DNA of 5,974 bases from an uncultured Lachnospiraceae bacterium (GTDB lineage Bacteria; Bacillota; Clostridia; Lachnospirales; Lachnospiraceae). Below the pieces are notes generated by a model that did not search any database, was not told the origin of the DNA, and saw nothing but the letters and a program-made list of their open reading frames with translations. The translations under genes and the position numbers were made by a program. How positions within the stretch are numbered: position 1 is the stretch's first letter; each line of letters opens with the position of its first letter. This document shows, piece by piece, positions 4,672 through 5,974 of the stretch. Where the stretch lies: assembly GCA_902766655.1 (NCBI GenBank), contig CACXEL010000423.1, positions 1 to 5,974 of the forward strand, written 5' to 3'.

Positions 4672-5974
4672 TCACCTGGCCAGGGCAAGAAGTCCTTCCT
4701 TCAGGTGTGCCAGCCTTTCTTCGGCATCCGCCTCAGAAGACCCTTTCACGCCATAATAGAACTTGATCTTGGGCTCAGTCCCGGAGGGCCTTGCACAGCA
4801 CCAGCCTCCGTCCTCCAGCTCATAGTAGAGGACGTTGGATGTGGGCAGAGAAAGCATCTCCACATGTCCGTCCAGGCAGTCTCTGCGAGTCCCGGCCCGG
4901 TAATCCCGCACAGCCAGGATCCTCTCGCCGCCCGGCATGGCAGCGGGGGCTTCCCGCAGGCTCTCCATGAGCCGTGCGATTTCAGCCGCACCGTCCTCCC
5001 CCTTAAGGGTGACAGAAGTAAGGCCTTCCTTGTACCAGCCGTATTTCTCGTAGAGCTCCCGCATAGCGTCAATCAGCGTCATCCCCTTGGCCTTATAGAA
5101 GGCAGCGCACTCAGCCAGCATCATGACAGCCGAGCAGGCGTCCTTGTCCCTGGCATGGGTCCCGGCCAGGCAGCCGTAGCTCTCCTCGAGGCCGAACACA
5201 TAGTGGTGGGAGCCGGTCTCCTCAAAGAGGCGGATCTGTTCACCGATATACTTGAAGCCTGTCAGGACCTCGATCAGGTCCACATGCCAGAAGGCAGCCA
5301 GCGGCTTCACCATATCGGTCGTGACAACGGTCTCCACCAGGGCGGGATTTTCCGGCATCCGCCCTTCCCGGGTGAGCTCACGGCAGATATATTCGGCGAT
5401 CAGCATGCCCGACATGTTGCCGGTGAAGCTCCTGTAACGGGAATAACCGGCATTATCCTCTTCTTTGGAGGGTCCTGCCGTAGACAGATCCTTCACCCAG
5501 ATGCCGAGACGGTCCGCGTCCGGATCGGTCGCCATCACGATATCCGCGTCCTCCCGCACCGCCTGGGCCAGCGCCAGCTTCCAGGCGGCCGGATCTTCGG
5601 GATTGGGGTAGGACACAGTCGGAAACTCGCCTCCTTCCGGCTTTTCCTGCTCTGACACCACCGAAACATGGTGGAAGCCCAGCTCCCGCAGGACCCGGCG
5701 CACCGGGATATTGCCCGTCCCGTGCAGCGGCGTGTATACAATTTTGAGATTGTCCGCCTGCTCCCGGATGACCTCCGGGTGAATGCTGAGGGCCTTGACG
5801 GCCGCTATATAGGCGTCGTCAATCTCCTCGCCAATATCCGTCAGCAGCCCCTTGGCGCGGGCCTCCTCCTCAGGCATGGTCCTGACCATGTCGAGGTCGG
5901 TCACCTTGCCCACCTCCGCGAGAATATTGCGGTCGTGGGGCGGCGTAATCTGGGCGCCGTCCTCCCAGTAGACC
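4672..5974 (-). CDS. pgcA: Phosphoglucomutase/phosphomannomutase-type phospho-sugar mutase, C-terminal 433 aa (N-terminus outside the window)
   Basis: Alpha-D-phosphohexomutases interconvert sugar 1- and 6-phosphates (here most likely glucose), feeding UDP-glucose and cell-envelope or glycogen synthesis. The frame stays open to the right edge, where VYWEDGAQITPPHD matches the family, so the GTG at 5911-5913 is internal. In visible numbering: TPLHGTG (81-87), the metal-binding loop DPDADR (150-155), TGFKYIGE (238-245), the sugar-specificity loop GLEESYG (261-267), and the phosphate-binding loop RPSGTEP (395-401) in the C-terminal domain. Firmicute PgcA-type enzymes are about 560-580 residues, so about 140 are missing, including the catalytic phosphoserine loop (TASHNP), which I cannot check. 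The visible part is intact. It is probably the first visible gene of a unit continuing into the esterase. Substrate (glucose versus mannose) is inferred from similarity to PgcA; pgm is an alternative name. Confidence 0.93.
   Translation of the reverse strand, partial: VYWEDGAQITPPHDRNILAEVGKVTDLDMVRTMPEEEARAKGLLTDIGEEIDDAYIAAVKALSIHPEVIREQADNLKIVYTPLHGTGNIPVRRVLRELGFHHVSVVSEQEKPEGGEFPTVSYPNPEDPAAWKLALAQAVREDADIVMATDPDADRLGIWVKDLSTAGPSKEEDNAGYSRYRSFTGNMSGMLIAEYICRELTREGRMPENPALVETVVTTDMVKPLAAFWHVDLIEVLTGFKYIGEQIRLFEETGSHHYVFGLEESYGCLAGTHARDKDACSAVMMLAECAAFYKAKGMTLIDAMRELYEKYGWYKEGLTSVTLKGEDGAAEIARLMESLREAPAAMPGGERILAVRDYRAGTRRDCLDGHVEMLSLPTSNVLYYELEDGGWCCARPSGTEPKIKFYYGVKGSSEADAEERLAHLKEGLLALAR

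Noticed and set aside
4573..5655. Long plus-strand open frame (360 codons) opposite the phospho-sugar mutase
   Set aside because: Antisense shadow of a strongly conserved coding region, without family signatures of its own.
5911..5913. GTG as the start of the phospho-sugar mutase
   Set aside because: The frame continues upstream to the window edge with family-typical sequence (VYWEDGAQITPPHD), so this is an internal valine.

Overview
This is a GC-rich, gene-dense bacterial window in which every supported gene lies on the minus strand, so transcription runs from high to low coordinates. Protein content (orthodox PyrH, RRF and NrdR, and a large phospho-sugar mutase) and strong AGGAGG-type ribosome binding sites point to a Firmicute. 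The PyrH variant motifs (GTGHP and STDT) and a membrane-anchored protein starting with a 'YF(M)DYYF' segment suggest a Clostridia/Lachnospiraceae-like organism. That taxonomic guess comes from memory of the families and was not tested by search.

In transcription order, the right end (4672-5974) carries the C-terminal three quarters of an alpha-phosphoglucomutase-type phospho-sugar mutase, which is cut by the window edge. After a 156-nt gap with two stable inverted repeats comes a cytoplasmic SGNH/sialate O-acetylesterase-family carbohydrate esterase (2989-4515). A 55-nt gap follows, then a small single-pass membrane protein with an extracytoplasmic domain (2277-2933). A strong intrinsic terminator (2211-2270) closes this probable three-gene carbohydrate-related unit.

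The next stretch, 1836-2210, holds no large gene. It contains a possible 38-codon small ORF (2023-2139), a good sigma-A-type promoter region with overlapping palindromes (1999-2033), and the leader of nrdR. nrdR (1386-1835), the ATP-cone repressor of ribonucleotide reductase genes, has its own terminator (1329-1370).

The left part is the pyrH-frr pair: UMP kinase (405-1106) from an extended -10 promoter (1183-1211) with a short structured leader, then a 188-nt spacer and the first 72 codons of ribosome recycling factor (1-216, cut by the left edge).

Functionally the window joins a sugar-phosphate/carbohydrate esterase unit, a nucleotide-metabolism regulator and the start of the conserved pyrH-frr housekeeping operon. 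I see no mobile element, CRISPR array, tRNA, rRNA or defence system, and no convincing evidence of an undescribed system. The most worthwhile second looks are the small ORF and promoter palindromes upstream of nrdR, the structured pgm-esterase spacer, and the uncharacterised anchored protein.
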